In this document: positions 33,074 through 46,870 of the stretch, piece after piece | Layout: each line of letters starts with the position of its first letter | How positions within the stretch are numbered: position 1 is the stretch's first letter | Source of the DNA: Adineta vaga | Lineage: Eukaryota > Rotifera | Length of the DNA stretch: 64,000 nt | Assembly (NCBI GenBank): GCA_021613535.1 | Contig: CP075493.1 | Span: 2,542,001 to 2,606,000 of the forward strand | Reading direction: 5' to 3' | The notes under the pieces: generated by a model | The model's input: the letters and a program-made list of their open reading frames with translations, nothing else | Told to the model about the DNA's origin: nothing | Databases searched by the model: none | Position numbers and translations under genes: made by a program

Positions 33074-35444
33074 CTAGTCCTGATGTTGATTTCGTTCAAT
33101 AATAATTGGACGGGAACATAATGCACAATTTTGTGTCGCATAAAACGCTTTTTGTAAACATTTTTGATGAAATATATGAGCACATGGTGTCACACAAGCG
33201 ATACCCGATATCAACGTATTATGACATATTGAACAAATATCATTATATTCTTGAATTTGTTCAGTTGTTGCCAATGGTAATTGATTAACATTATTCCGAG
33301 CTGATTTACGATTTTGAAAGATTTGCCAACCACGACGTAGATTTTTAATGATATTTAAATGTGCATGTATAGCAAGCATTAGAGCACGTAATGCACCACG
33401 AGATTCAAAACATAAGATATAGAAACCATTTAAAAGAAGAAAAACACCGAGAAGAAATTCAAAACATGATGTTGTTGCTTTTATACGAAAGATATATTCA
33501 TCAAATGAATCAGCTGTTGGTAAACGATTATGTGCATCAAGAACATAAACAGTATATTGAGCCAATGAAGCAAGAAGACGGACGATTAATTCTAATGAAA
33601 ATGCTGTTACAGCAAGTAACCAAGTTGAAAATGTTGTTAAACGCCAAAGAATAATTATATAAATAATCACTAAACATAATATTGATACACAAATATAAAC
33701 ATGTCGATGTTGATATGAACGTAGAACAGGCGATGAAAATAGAGATGTTGTCGGTGGATTACTACAATGAAAATAAATCTCAAAATCTCATAATTAAAGA
33801 AGAAACTTACTTGTTTTCATTTTGTTGCTCTTCATTTTCCATTTGTTGATTATTTTCATCTGTTTGATTGAATGCCATTCTTGTTGTCATCGTTTGCATA
33901 GCTATTTTTAGTAATTGTGGCTCAAGAATTGTATGTAGAAAATGAAATAATGCAACAATTAATAGACTAAATGCTTTTAATAACGGAACATGTCGACGAT
34001 TAAGTTCTAATCGTGTTATATTTGATTGAAATAATAGAAGAAAAAACATGACACCAACAACTGTACCAATTTGTTCTACATCTTCTGTCCAGAGATGAAG
34101 AAGACGAAATAAACGATGAGAAATACATTTCATCAGATGTGATACAAGACATGCTAAACTTATCAAACTAAATACGAAAAAAAACAACAACAACAACATA
34201 ATCTTCATTTAAAAAAAAAGCAAAATTCTTACGTAAACATTGTTTCTGTTCCATAGAATAAACTTATAAAATAGATTGTTTTTATTGATGTTTGATTATT
34301 AAACAATTGTTTATTATCGAATGTAATATTCTGTTCCGAATTTGTCATATTCAAATTTAATGTTACATTAGCTATATATGGATTCGTATAAATATTTCGT
34401 ATACATAATGGTAGAACAATAATTTTTGTTAACCAAAATATTTTCAATAATGTTAAAACATGTATTCGATTTTGTAAATAATTGAGTAGTGTTTGAAAAC
34501 CAAGACTTTCATATACATTATAAAGATCTTGAATAAAATCAATACGTATATAATTGATAACTGTGTCTATATGATAAATAAACAATTCGGTTAGATGAAC
34601 AAATGTCCAAAATAAATAATAAGATTTTAATATGTAGACATTGTATTTTGTTGATAGTAAATAACGTGTAAGAATTAATACAAATGGTGCAAAATGACAT
34701 AAACGTGTTTGTATTGTGTACGAACGAACACGTGGACGTATATTGAGCATTTGAATATAAACTGATGATAGTAGAAATTGAAGAATATACATATTGATTG
34801 ATGATGATGTTTGACTATCTGTTATACAACTCATTTGATAATCAAAATAAATAACAAGTAAAGATATTGTATAACTATAGAATATCACAAGATGTCGATC
34901 CGTACATAATAATAAAAGTATCATTGTCAATGATCCTGATAGAGAAGAAAAAAAAACGAGAATTCAATTAAATGATGAGAAATAATAGAAAGAATTTGAT
35001 AGATTTATCTCTTAATAAATATTCTGTATCCAATAGTCTTCATCTCAACTCATTTAAACAGATATTTCTAGTTCTTTGGAAAATATTGTGAAATAATTTA
35101 CCTAGACTTGGTATTAAAAAGTTTAAAATCGATTTAATAGTTGATTCGAATACAAAAATCTTTGCTATATAATAAGTGCTCATGTTTAATACATCTTCAT
35201 CATTATTAGTCGTATCTGTAAGATATTTGAAATAATTTTGAAATAATTTTGAAAATTTCTCCGTAAATAAATAATCATACATAATTATAAATGGCACGCG
35301 TAATAAACAATATTGAATATAAATAATCGTATGTTGTGGAATATATCGATAAAAATAATCTCTAAATCTTCGACCTCGTGTTATATCATTTGTTGTAGAA
35401 TTTAGAAAAAAGTCACCAGCGATATGTACTTCATCATTATCCAT
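33074..35444 (-). CDS. multispan RING-H2 E3 ligase, TRC8/RNF139-RNF145 type
   Basis: Four minus-strand exons: 35444-35102, 34935-34233, 34167-33811, 33761-33074, giving 696 residues (human RNF139 664, RNF145 663). About a dozen hydrophobic spans fill the first 560 residues, matching the TRC8 N-terminal membrane domain. A C-terminal RING-H2 follows: CSIC, then CAHIFHQKC and CALC, with the spacing C-x2-C...C-x-H-x2-H-x2-C...C-x2-C. Members sit in the ER membrane and promote degradation of membrane and sterol-pathway proteins. The exon 1 donor had to be taken at GTAAATT (35101) to keep phase; the longer apparent frame beyond it is intron. It runs in the same direction as the USP gene, with 189 bp between them. 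Confidence 0.85.
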
Positions 35445-35952
35445 TGTTTTTCGTTTTATTTATTGAAAAAAGTAGAAATAATTGAGAAAGATCAATACAC
35501 ACTATGAATGAATTTGGCTCTTGAAATAACAAAATAGATTCAATCATTGGTCAATTGAATTGAACAAATCAAGGGATAAAATAGAGGGCAGTGTATATCA
35601 TTGAATTGAATCGAGCTATATTCTTTTCTTTTTCTCTCTCTCATTGAGAATTCATTTCATTTTGCTTTATTAGAAAAAAATACGCCTCGACAAAGAGACG
35701 AAAAGAAAAAACAGAAAACAAAGTTTGAATAAGATAATAGAAGAGAAAAAGAAAGAAAAACAAACTTCTACATGAGCAAAGAGTTAATAATCTATAAAAT
35801 GGAATGTACAAGATTCAATTAACCAAAGAAAAATACGTGAAAAATTCATATGAATATAAAAAAAACACAAGAAAATCAGTGGACCGTGTCGTCAAAAAAA
35901 CAACTAGATATTTACATAAACGAGAAAAGCTAATTGGTTAAGCTGAAATTTT
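35445..35952. other. intergenic between minus-strand genes
   Basis: AG-rich spacer with A-rich runs. No coding signal. Confidence 0.4.
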
Positions 35953-38900
35953 TTATCGATTAATCAACATTGCAAATGAAATAGTAAATAAAAGAAGAAT
36001 AAAGTTAAGTGGTTGAATTGAACTTGCAATAGCAATACGACATTTTAATTGATCGAAACGTGACATTCGAGAATTATTACTCATTAGAATTTCCCATTGA
36101 GTATCCATTGCATCACCATTAAAGAAGTCATTTTGATCGATAAAGGGATATTCATAACCAGGTCGACAACGACATTTATATTTACCTAAACGAAAGCCAC
36201 GACCAAAGATTGGTTCACACTAAAATCAAAATTATACAAGATAGTTTTGTATTTCCAAAAGAAAAAAAAACAACATACCACAGTGCTTTGATAATCACAA
36301 CGATCACTGCCTTTAAATGCATTTGGTACATAATGTGGCATTGCACATTGATTGATATCCAAATAACTAAGATATGCATCGACTCGTACAACACCTCTGC
36401 AAAAAAGAAATCAGACAAGATCATTTAAAATCCTATGCACATAGTAAACAAAACATTCATACTTAAATTCAAGATTGACACCAAGTGCATCAAGTCCAAA
36501 GAATGGTACAGCATAAGTAACAATCCATTGACGTGGTAATGTATAATTTCTACTACATTGAAATGTTGGTGGAAACCATTGACCATGTCTATTGAAAAGA
36601 AAATAGAAAGAAATCTTCTTTATTAATAGGAAAATAATTATGGATTTCTTACTTTAATTCAGGTGCATAGGAATAAAGTGGAAAACCTGATTCATGATGT
36701 ACTAATGCATTACCAGCATAATCTGATCGAATGAATAATTTCAACCAAAATTCAGTTAATTCGGATCGATCAGCATTTGTTGCCCATCGTGCTTTCATTG
36801 TCTAAAAGAATATCACAATAATAATACCATTCATACTGAAATAGATTCATCTTACTCGAAACCAAACTTCATTTTCATATCCATCAGGTAAACCTGCCCA
36901 ATCGACAACAGTATATTTTCGACTAATATCTTTTTCTGGTCGAAATGCATATGGTCCAAAATAAGGTAAACGATAATTACGAAATTTTCCTCGATCAAAA
37001 AATATTCCAACACCAACAACTTTATAATCACCACCAGCAGCGGCAAGAACTTCTCCAATTAATTGTTCATCAGTTAATTCAAGTTCAGCTTTACGTAATG
37101 GAAAATCTTCAGCAGGATTTACAACTTGATAAAAACTCGAAAGAAAATGTGATAAGGTCAATGCTAAACGTGCTTGAGATTCAAATTGAATATCAACATC
37201 ATTTAAAACATCACCTGGCATAGTTAATTCATCTTCAGTCATTAATTCGCAAAGATTTGGATCACGATTGAGACGATCATACAGTTGCATAACGGATGCA
37301 ACACGTGTTGGACGTTCATAAGCAAAACGTTTTGAACGACTCTTTTTTTGATGAATGTCAGATTGATCTTTATCAAAACCTGTTATAAGTCCACCAGATA
37401 AAAAAGCAAATTGTTGAATAGATGATTTGAGAAAGGATACGGTTGGATTTGATATTGCAGCAATTGGATTTACTTTTGAAACTGAATAGAATGAAAAACA
37501 AATTCAATTCGATTCAAAGAAAAACGGTATGTAAATATACTTGATTCCATGAGTGGTGGTAGAATTGGATCTTTACTTAGACCATGGTAGATTGAAGTAT
37601 TAGACATATCAGTATTGGAATCTGCGGAACGACGTGTACGTGCAGCAAAAACTTCAACATTTGATTGATAGAAATTTTGTGGAATTTGTTGATATACTAG
37701 AAAGATACAAATGAGAATAGATTTATTTGTACAAGAGTCTCGTTTGATATTTGAACTTACATTCAACTTTAAGACAATCAAAATTATTGGCATATTCTTC
37801 TTGTGTCGCTTTTTCGATGACATAACCTTTGAATGGACCATCTTGATATGGTGGATATCGAAAACCTGGTTGACAAAGACATTGATAACCACCACGTCGA
37901 AAACCAAAACCCATCAAAGGTTCACAACGTGTCGTTGGTTTACATTTATCAGTTCCTCCAAATAGATTTGGTTGTTTTGATTGTGGATCATTGGATTGTG
38001 CATTTGTTTGACCTGTTTCAGCACATTGATTTATATCCATCATAATAAAATCGATATCTGTGACAGCCACTGCTAAATTACGCATTGCTTGTAAATGACG
38101 ATATTCAGTATGTCGCGGATAGATATCAACAATAGGTGAAACAGCACTTATAATCCATTTATTTGATCGACCACAATCAAAATACGGACGCGTCCATAAG
38201 GTTGGACCTTTTTGAAAAAGGAGAAAAAAATCATTATTTCATTCTGGTATATTTAATAAATACACTTACCTTGAGGATCTTCAGGATGTGGTGGTCCGTA
38301 AAATTCAATATTCTGAGCTACATCACGCAGTTTATACATTCGTTCAGCTAATAATAACTGAACCGTATGGACCGGTTTACCTATAAAAACAGAGAAAAAC
38401 ATATATATACACAATATAATCAATATTTGTACCTCGTCCTTGATCATTTCGTGTTTGATCTGGTAACCATTTACTATACCATTCATTTCCTCGATTATAT
38501 CGTGATGTATATTGGTGATTACGACCTGCGCCAATATCTTCTTCTTGAATTGTATGATTTGTCCATTCATTTTTCCAATTAAACGCATCTAGATATTTCC
38601 AAAAGATTAGTTTGTTTTAACAAGGAGAAATTTAAAAAAAAACAAAGAATTCTTACCATAGAAATCATCTGCACGCCAAGCATATGGACCAAATAAAGGA
38701 ATAGTTTTATTGAAAAAATTCTTATACCAATGCGGATAATATTTATCTTGATCAAAATAAACTCCTGAACCATTAATCATACTTCGGCCACCAGTCACAT
38801 CAGCTATAGAATAATAATAATATTTAAAGAAATTGATATTTTGATTTCTTACCGGCATTATGCAAAAGAATATATGTAAGACCAGGTTCTTCAAAGTCGA

Positions 38901-39216
38901 ATAATCGTTGAAATAAGTAACTGTAAAGCAGTGCATTTCGATGAGCAATATTTCGTACATGTAATAATTGTGTTCTGTTTCTCATGATAATATCTTTTTT
39001 CAGCATTTCAATCGATGGTTTTTGATATACAGCTTCTTCAGGTAGTACTAATTCACTTGGTTGTTTTTGAAAACAGTTTCCACTTGTGACCGAATTAACT
39101 CGATCCATAATTTCATCAATCTTATCATAACTTATCCATTCGAATTGAGATCGACTTTTATCAAAGAAAAGAAGGCAAAGAAAAAGAGAGAAGCATAGAC
39201 GGATAAACAGGGCCAT
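35953..39216 (-). CDS. secreted/anchored protein with two GPR158-type ectodomains
   Basis: Eleven minus-strand exons: 39216-38853, 38803-38657, 38588-38433, 38380-38270, 38207-37761, 37696-37541, 37481-36856, 36801-36653, 36588-36463, 36396-36279, 36219-35953; 888 residues, all in phase. A signal peptide (MALFIRLCFSLFLCLLFF) is followed by two tandem units. Each has a Cache-like part (GVYFDQDKYY...LFGPYAW in unit 1, GIFFDRGKFR...YFGPYAF in unit 2), a W-x-P-x-F-x-C segment, DINQC, and a cysteine-rich module (CEPLMGFGFRRGGYQCLCQPGF / CEPIFGRGFRLGKYKCRCRPGY). This is the extracellular layout of GPR158/GPR179 and fly CG31760. No seven-helix domain follows: the protein ends in a single hydrophobic stretch (FILLLFTISFAMLI) after small residues, which suggests a GPI signal or one C-terminal helix. 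A dibasic-rich linker joins the units. It may act as a ligand-binding co-receptor (inference). Confidence 0.85.
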
Positions 39217-39845
39217 CACCAAGAATCTAAAATATATAAAATTATAAGAACTTTTTTCATCATCATCAACATCGCTTCTCAAAGACATATTCTTCTCTTC
39301 CTACAGACCATAGTGAATAAATCGATGAATCAACTATAGGTTAGAACACTTGACATTTGATGAATTTTGCGAAAAAAAAGGAATTTTTTTATCAGCATCG
39401 AAAAAGAACTTGTAATTAACAGTTGAACAATCAACAAAATTCACTTCTACTCCTCAATTCATTCATCCGATATTGTTCGTTAAATAAAATGTACAGTAAC
39501 GAGTGATCACCGGTCGAAGGTCATCTGTGTACCACGAATTGACAGCGGCCATATTGAGAATTGAATTGAAATTATGAACTTTTCTACCTGTCACCGAAAC
39601 GATCAATCAGGTAAGTTGAAAAAATTTCTCAATAAAAAATCAAATTTAAAAGAAAGAATTCTTTTTTTGTAAAACAAACCTATTTCTCTTCGTTCTTTTT
39701 CTTAAATATATTATCTATTCTTCAATTGATTGTAGCGCTAGCATTTCTATTGGTACTCTAATTGCGCCAATCACATCTTCGACTACATCTTTTCCTTTGT
39801 TCGAACAAAACCAAACCACAACATAAAATCTTTTTTTATTCTAAA
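39217..39845. other. divergent promoter region
   Basis: Separates the head-to-head GPR158-like (minus) and coiled-coil (plus) genes. No other feature is recognised; a short ATG frame at ~39573 ends at a donor-like GTAAGT and could be a non-coding 5' exon. Confidence 0.35.
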
Positions 39846-41279
39846 ATGTCTACTTGGCGAAAAAGATTCTCGTAAGAATAAATTGAATGTCTTTCTCAAA
39901 TTAATACATATCTTTTGTAGAAGACGATCACAAAGATTAAATGATGATAATGTACTTTTTCTCAATAATACAGTTAAATATCGAAAGAAACTACAATCAA
40001 CTATCAATCAAATCAATCGAACAAAGAAAACGACACAACAAAATCTCGATAGTCCTGATTCTTCAATACATGGTAAGAGAAAATACATCTTCGAATTTGT
40101 ATAAAATCACAAATTTCATTCAGTTGCACGATTAATTAATGATATTGGTCAATTATCTGGTTGTAAACCTCTTCAAGTATATCGATTTTGTATAAAGTAA
40201 CAAAAGAATAAACGAGATTTTTCTAGGAAATAACAAGTCTAGTTGATGCATTAGCAATGAGACATCAATTATCATCGAGAATTTACAATGGTAGGTGAAA
40301 CAGTTCCTACTTTATTTATCTAAAACTATCGTCACTGTTTAGAATGTGCATTGAATTCACTTGAACAATCATTACAAAAATTGAATAATCAATTATCGAA
40401 TGAATTCGATAAGACGAAATCAGTATTTGAAGAAGCGGTAACCAATCATTGTTCAGATCATACACAAAAGCAATTGTATAATAAAGGTTTGTTCGAAGAA
40501 CGAAAAACAAATTAAACTCACCTTCAACATATATGTATTTTGTTCTAGTTCAACAGGAATGGTCTAAACATCAAAAACTAGGAATTAAAGAACTTAAACA
40601 AGGTTTATCATCCTATTGTGATATTGGTTTATATAATCTAAAAATTCAAATGACAATACTTGAAAAACTTCAAGTAATTGATAAAATATAATATATTGAA
40701 AAGGAATAAACTGCTTTTTGTAGTCTTTTATTGATCAATTACCTCAGGATGGAACTGATGGAAATGCTAGTCTACCAAATTTTGCTGATAATAGTTCTCG
40801 TACACGAAAAGATATTGATACAATGTTACGTATTATGCTTGATGCAGCACCGAACGATTCATCTTCGTTACCAAATGCAAAACGACCAAGATTTCTAAGT
40901 CATCAATTAACTTTATCAAGTAAGTTGACCTTTATTTCTATGGAAAATTCTGTAATACTCATGATCATTTGTAGATTCACTCTATTCACCTGAAATCACT
41001 GAAGCCGCCGCTCGTTCCCATGGACAATCATTACGCCAACAAAATATTCAAATTATTCCGCAATATCCATCCATACCACCATCAGCACCAACAGCAGCTT
41101 GTGCACAAGCAATCCAACATGAATCAGTGATGATTACACCTACCACCCCACAGAACAATCGATTTCCAAGTAAATTAAATCGATAATGAACTATTGATTT
41201 ATTCTTTGTTTTTTTTATAGACATTTCTGAAGAAGATCATCTGCCATCATACCACAGATCTTTTCGTTGTTCCAAGTAG
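39846..41279 (+). CDS. unrecognised coiled-coil protein
   Basis: Nine exons, all in phase: 39846-39871, 39921-40072, 40124-40176, 40227-40290, 40343-40486, 40549-40673, 40724-40919, 40975-41169, 41221-41279; 337 residues. The N-terminus is strongly basic (MSTWRKRFSRRSQRLN). The middle ~200 residues are helical with heptad leucines (ALNSLEQSLQKLNNQLSNEF and on) and should form coiled coil. The C-terminal third is proline/serine/glutamine-rich with a basic PNAKRPRFL patch that could be a nuclear signal. The WR..S.R start and helical body faintly recall the kinetochore protein DSN1, but the C-terminus does not, so no name is given. The gene structure itself is well supported. Confidence 0.75.
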
Positions 41280-41915
41280 TTGCAAGGATGTTCGTCTCCA
41301 ACGACGAAGTCCACGTAATAAAACTAAATGAATGCAATTCTTATCTGATCTCTCTGTATTTATCTATTCAATGAATTCTTTCCAGTAATAATGTAAAAGA
41401 AGAAGAAAAAAAACGAAACTAAGTCATTGTTTATCTATTCATATAAATTCTTTCTATTGTTTAATCAATTATTTCTCATTGTCAGATAATTCAATAGATG
41501 TATACTTTAATCTCTATCTCTTTTGCTTTGTATATAAAGAAATCTTTTTTTTGTGCTCTTGTTGTGTTACTTCAAATATATATATATTATTAATATAATG
41601 TTAAAATGATAATTCTTAATCATAAAACAGAAAGAAAGAGATTTTATTCAGAAAATTTATACAAAACAAAAGAAAAAAAAACTACAATTGATTCATATAA
41701 TAGATGGAACATTATGGAAAATTTATCCTATCTCAAACAAGAAACATATCGAATAAGCAGAAGTAGAAGAAGAAGAAGAAGTAGTAGAAGACACTTTGGT
41801 TTGATACTAACAATGCGCATATATAGATCACCGGTTGATCACAGTACTTTTCGTTATAATTCCGTTACTCTTGGTGATAGAAGACGAGGTGTAGACACTG
41901 TTCGATTATCTTCAT
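41280..41915. other. convergent 3' region
   Basis: 3' UTRs of the coiled-coil and MRL genes. An AGAAGA-rich patch lies at ~41760-41790. A minus-strand frame at ~41855-41912 (ending LLSPRVTEL) could be an extra C-terminal exon of the MRL gene. Confidence 0.4.
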
Positions 41916-44756
41916 TTATAAGGCAAGGACTATCTTGTAATGAATCATATATATGATTACTGATACTTGGTGTAGTTTTGGTGGCAATGGTGGTGGAGGT
42001 CGTTTCGGTGGTTTTAAACGAATTGGTGTTCGATCAGTTTGAATACATTGATTAATAAATGGGATGATCGATGATGATGAACTTTTATTTGATTTGGAAC
42101 GTTGAACAGTTGTTAATGAACGTGAAGTGATTTCTTTCGTTGATTTTGAACGTTTAAGAATTGTTTCGTCGTGATTAGATGTTTCAAGTGGAGAAGTTGA
42201 TTTTGTACGAAACATTTTCTGTTCATTTTTGTTCGATTTCGAATGACGTAGAGAAGATTGAAATGATGTTGAACGTGTAAATGATGTTTTCGATGGATTT
42301 AAACGATCTATTAAACAAACAGAAAAATGAGAAACCTTCAATAATCCGTTTAAGCCTTTTAAAAACTCATTTCCGAATCCGAAAAAGGATATGAAGATTT
42401 CTTATTTCCTTACCTAACGAAAAACAAGTATATTTTTCCGGCATACTCTCAATTTCAATCAATGATTTATGTGAATCAACTGAATCAAAAACAATTTGAT
42501 TGATTGGTAATGAAATATTCGATATTGATTGTTGCATAGCTGTTGTATTTGCTGTTATAAAATTAATATGATGTTGATTAGGTAAAAGATTAATAAGATT
42601 ATCAAAACCTTGTTCGATAACATTTTTCATTCGTTGATAATTTTTATATAATTGTACGTCATAGAATATAATTCGAAGTCCATTTATCCATCGTTGATAG
42701 TCTTCGAATGTATTTGTACAAAAATAATGAATATATTTATTCGATTTCTTTTGTATATGAACATGTTTTAATGCAAAACCGTAGGATGTTGGTGAACGTA
42801 ATGATTCAATCCAATTCTTTGCATAATATAATTGTATATTTGAATCAAATTTCAAAATACAAATGAGATCACGTTTTGATGATGATGATGAGGATGACTT
42901 AGGTAAATGATAAATTCCCGATTGACGTAAAACACATGTATATTTTTTCCATAATTTTCGATTTTTATCTTTAATATAAAGTATACTTGTAATATCATCA
43001 GGTAAAAGTATTGTATCGGAAGAAATATAATCTGTTAAGATATCATTCGATGTTTTTTCATGAATAGAAAAGAATTTTTTCGGTTCTTGAAAGACAAAAT
43101 ATTTCTTTGGAGATTCTTGAAAACATATGCGATTATGTGTATCACGTGTCCAATAGATTAATCCATTATTTATTAAATTTTCATGATCTTCAAATATACG
43201 ATAGATATTTAAATCTGGTAAATCTTCAATAATCGAATAATTTAATGTAGGTTGTAAATGATATTTATGAAAAAGTAAGATTAATATATGATAGACAGAC
43301 ATTGTTTCATCAATAAGAATATTCTTCGTTGATTGATCTTCATTATGGATTTTAACGAAAAGTTTTTTTATATTTGCTTCATGCATTTTTTCTAAAGCTA
43401 AACGTATTTCATTTTCATCACAATTATTCTTTATGGTATCACATGAAATAAGCTATGAAAAGAAAAAGCAATGAATCAAATTCAATAGAAACTAGTATGA
43501 CATACACTTGATGCATTGGATATCTGATGACTTATTAATGGTATATTGATGGAATCAGTTGATTGAGATAGACCACTATCAGAAAAATGTTCATCATTTT
43601 CACAAGGATGTTGAAGACGAGTCGAATCACTTGTTGCTGATGATGATGAACTATTTCCCGAATCAGTAAATTCAATTTCAACATTTTTTATTGTTTTTGT
43701 TAATGTTGCTAATGTTTGATCAAGTTCATCAAACTGTGCAAGAATGGTAGATGGAATCAATTTTTTTCTATAGAAATCTGTTTCAGGACGATAATATTTT
43801 CTCTCATCCAATCGTTGTTCAAGAGTTTCAAGTTGATCAAGTAAAATGTCGAGATCATCTTCTAAAAAGACGTACAAATAGGGTTTGAATTTTCATACAG
43901 TAACCTTTTAAAAATAAGGCAAGAAACTTTCAATTTATGTCTTACTACTTGTCATTCATAGATAACATAAAATACTTGAAGAAAAAAAAAGAGGAAATCA
44001 AATATTCGTTCATAAGTGTCTCTTGAATTTATAATACTTTCTCTTCTGTTTCATTGCGTATTCTTTTCACTCAAATGATTATGATAAGTTAATTGATTTT
44101 TTATTCTCGAAATAGGGAAACAAAATCTATATACATTACCTTGATGAATATTGAAACTACGAGGCGCTGTTGTTGTTGCAGCCTTCCGTTTTGCTTGTCG
44201 TTCTAATGTAGATAATTCTTCATAAGCTTCTCGAATTTCCTATAATATAAACGAAATATGATTAGATTGTATACATAGTATTAAACATTTGTCCTTGATA
44301 TACTGCTAAGACAAATAAAAAAAATCAAATGGCGTTTGCTGATGGCTTTTTTGTTCGTCATCGATCGCCTTATGTTTACAAGGTGAACGATGTCAACAAG
44401 GTCTTTAAAGTCATTATTCTGATAAGCTATAGTACCAGGTGGATAATCGACTCACAAATTTATCATCGATTAGATGACATCGTTAAATGTCGAATGAGTT
44501 AATCGATTAGAGCTTTTAGTCAATAAGGAAGTTTTAGAGAAAATTTATTGATTAGAAACGATGACATATAACTTACTTCTTTGAAAATATTTAAATCTCC
44601 AAGACAATTTTCAACATTTAAATTATCAGGTAATGATTTTGTTGGTTGTTCAATATGATTAATATTTTCACCATCTAAATGATCATCATCACCTGTTTCA
44701 GATTCTTCACTTATACTTGACATTGAACATCGACGTAAATACATTCGATGATACAT
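41916..44756 (-). CDS. MRL-family adaptor (MIG-10/RIAM/lamellipodin)
   Basis: Five minus-strand exons: 44756-44577, 44239-44140, 43861-43506, 43452-42414, 42307-41916; 688 residues. In order: an acidic N-terminus, a helical segment (EIREAYEELSTLERQ), DDLDILLDQLETLEQRL, an acidic Ser-rich linker with DSGLSQSTDS, the RA domain (KKLFVKIHNEDQSTKNILIDE to IFEDHENL...WTRDT), the PH domain (SGIYHLPK, ALKHVHIQKKS, YQRWINGLRI), a Ser/Thr/Lys tail and a proline-rich KPPKRPPPPLPPK near the end. This is the MRL order. Family members bind active Ras/Rap through RA, phosphoinositides through PH, and profilin/Ena-VASP/SH3 proteins through proline motifs, to drive actin-based protrusion. The C-terminus is shorter than in vertebrate lamellipodin and no FPPPP motif is seen. 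A final mini-exon past 41915 is possible. Confidence 0.9.
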
Positions 44757-46870
44757 ATTTATTTCAAATTTCTTTTTTTATCTCTAAACATAAAAAGAAA
44801 AGAAGTCTTTGTATTTTGTCGTTTCACTTCTTTATATACATAAATTGATCGAACAACGTCAATCGAGAAAGTGAGAGAGAGAGAGAGAGAGAAGAGGAAG
44901 GGAAGGTATGATGTAATGTTGAGTGTGAAAACTCATAACGAAGTAATAGGTATTACTTCACGCATGAAACGTAGAAAGAAAAAAATTGACCGATGACGAA
45001 CGCAACTATGTGGTTTACCGTTAAATTATGATCTACTTTTCTTTTTTCCTTTCTAATTTCTATGTTCAGTTTACCGCAATAATGCTCTTAATGGATTGAA
45101 TTTAACCGTGTGAAAAGTTCATTAGTAGAATGTTTATTGGGAAAAAAAAACTCCGGAGACAAGCTAAACACAAGAATAAACAGCCGATCTTGATAGACAC
45201 CAAATGAGAGCTAATGAATTGATGGCCTTGTTGATGATATAAACAAATTCTCATTCATTCAATCAATCAACATACCACCCTCGATAGGAAGAAGAATAAT
45301 AATCGTCTAGTCTTCAGATGAATCAAATTTAAAGAATGTATGTAAGGTATTTAGGATAGTAGGAAGCTCTATGTTCTTTTCTTTCTCTTCTCCTGCTCAT
45401 TCTCACATACTGTTAGCATTGTATTCTAACGAGTATAGTCCGACAGACTTTCTCTCTCTCTCTTTCGCTTTCTCTTTGCCTATTGTCTCGATATCTTTTC
45501 TCTCATCGACTGCTTAATCATCAATGGTTTGTTGAATTGTAGTATAGTATATAAAGGTTACGTCGTAAGTGTGTTCGTGTTGAGGGACGTTCAATGTGTA
45601 GAGATATCTATTTATCCTTTTCCTTATCATCACTCTTTTCCGCGTTCATAAATAAGGTATTATACAGTATACTAAGCTAAAGATCTTATCTAATCTACCT
45701 TGAACTTCGGTACAGTTATTTGATGAATATATGAAGTCTAATGAATCAATGAACAAAAGTAAATCTATCTAGAAAAGAAACAAAAAAAGAAAGAGACATG
45801 TATGTTGAACAATCAAAAGATTAGTATCATAACGTACGCTTAAAGCATATTTGTGTACGATTCGTTCTCATTTTCTTTTCTTTTTTTCTTAGCCGATCTG
45901 ATGTGTCTCGACATACACGCGAATATACAAACGAAGAGCCTTTCATTATCCGATCATTATAGTTCTCACATAGAGACGCACGTACATATACATTGAATAT
46001 ATATATTCTCATTTAATCAAAATGAGATGAAGTGTACATGACACGTACTCATGCTTAATATATTTAACTATATCGACGACTATAGATACGAGTGAAAGAG
46101 AGAAAAAAAAAGAATATCGATAGAGTAAAAGCAATGAAATCGTTTTTATGCATCATTGTCAATTTTTTATTTTCATTACGATATGAAATTGAGACGAAGT
46201 AAAAAAGCAAATTATTCATATCGATGTTATTTTTAGTTTCAATTGAATATTTTTTTTTCTTTACTTCATATTATATGATTGATGGATACCATATGAAGAA
46301 GAAGAGTTAATGAATATTTCTTGGAAGTTAATATTATGAAATATAATGGATATGTTGTTATGATAAACGAGAAGGTTTTTATCGACATCTTTTTTGACTT
46401 ATCAGATTGTTCATAGCGTGATGAAAAGATGTTAATTGTCATGTGTTACGAAATGTATATGTAGAGATGATAAATGACAGACATCTTTCATCCTTCTATC
46501 TCGCAGTTCATTGACAAAAATATCGATTGAACTTTTTCTTCTATACTAATTATTCAAAATTCATGTCACGAAGAAAAGAAATTATATTTCTTTATCTCGA
46601 ACAATTCAGATATTTGTAACGATGCATGTTGAAGATCATTTTTTTTGTCTAAAAAGGAATTGTTTCTATTTCTTAGATTGAATTATATAATCTTATGGGT
46701 ATAACCTATATGCAATCAAGCAGAAATATAGTTATATTCGACCTTTTAAGCAATTTATCTTGATACTTCATTCTTTTTTTTTCTTCTTTTATTCTACTGC
46801 GTATGATTATTTTATGAATAATTTATTAAAAAAATGAAGAACGTTTGTGTAAAATAGTGAATTAAAAAGT
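44757..46870. other. long intergenic region, GA microsatellite
   Basis: A (GA)n run lies at about 44871-44892, followed by AG-rich sequence, and a CT-rich patch lies near 45450-45475. Many TATA-like and palindromic short motifs occur but none can be assigned. No ORF of family resemblance is seen. Confidence 0.5.

Noticed and set aside
35034-35101. Continuation of RING ligase exon 1 to the frame's stop
   Set aside because: Only the donor at 35101 gives the right phase with exon 2 and a sensible protein; the rest is intron.
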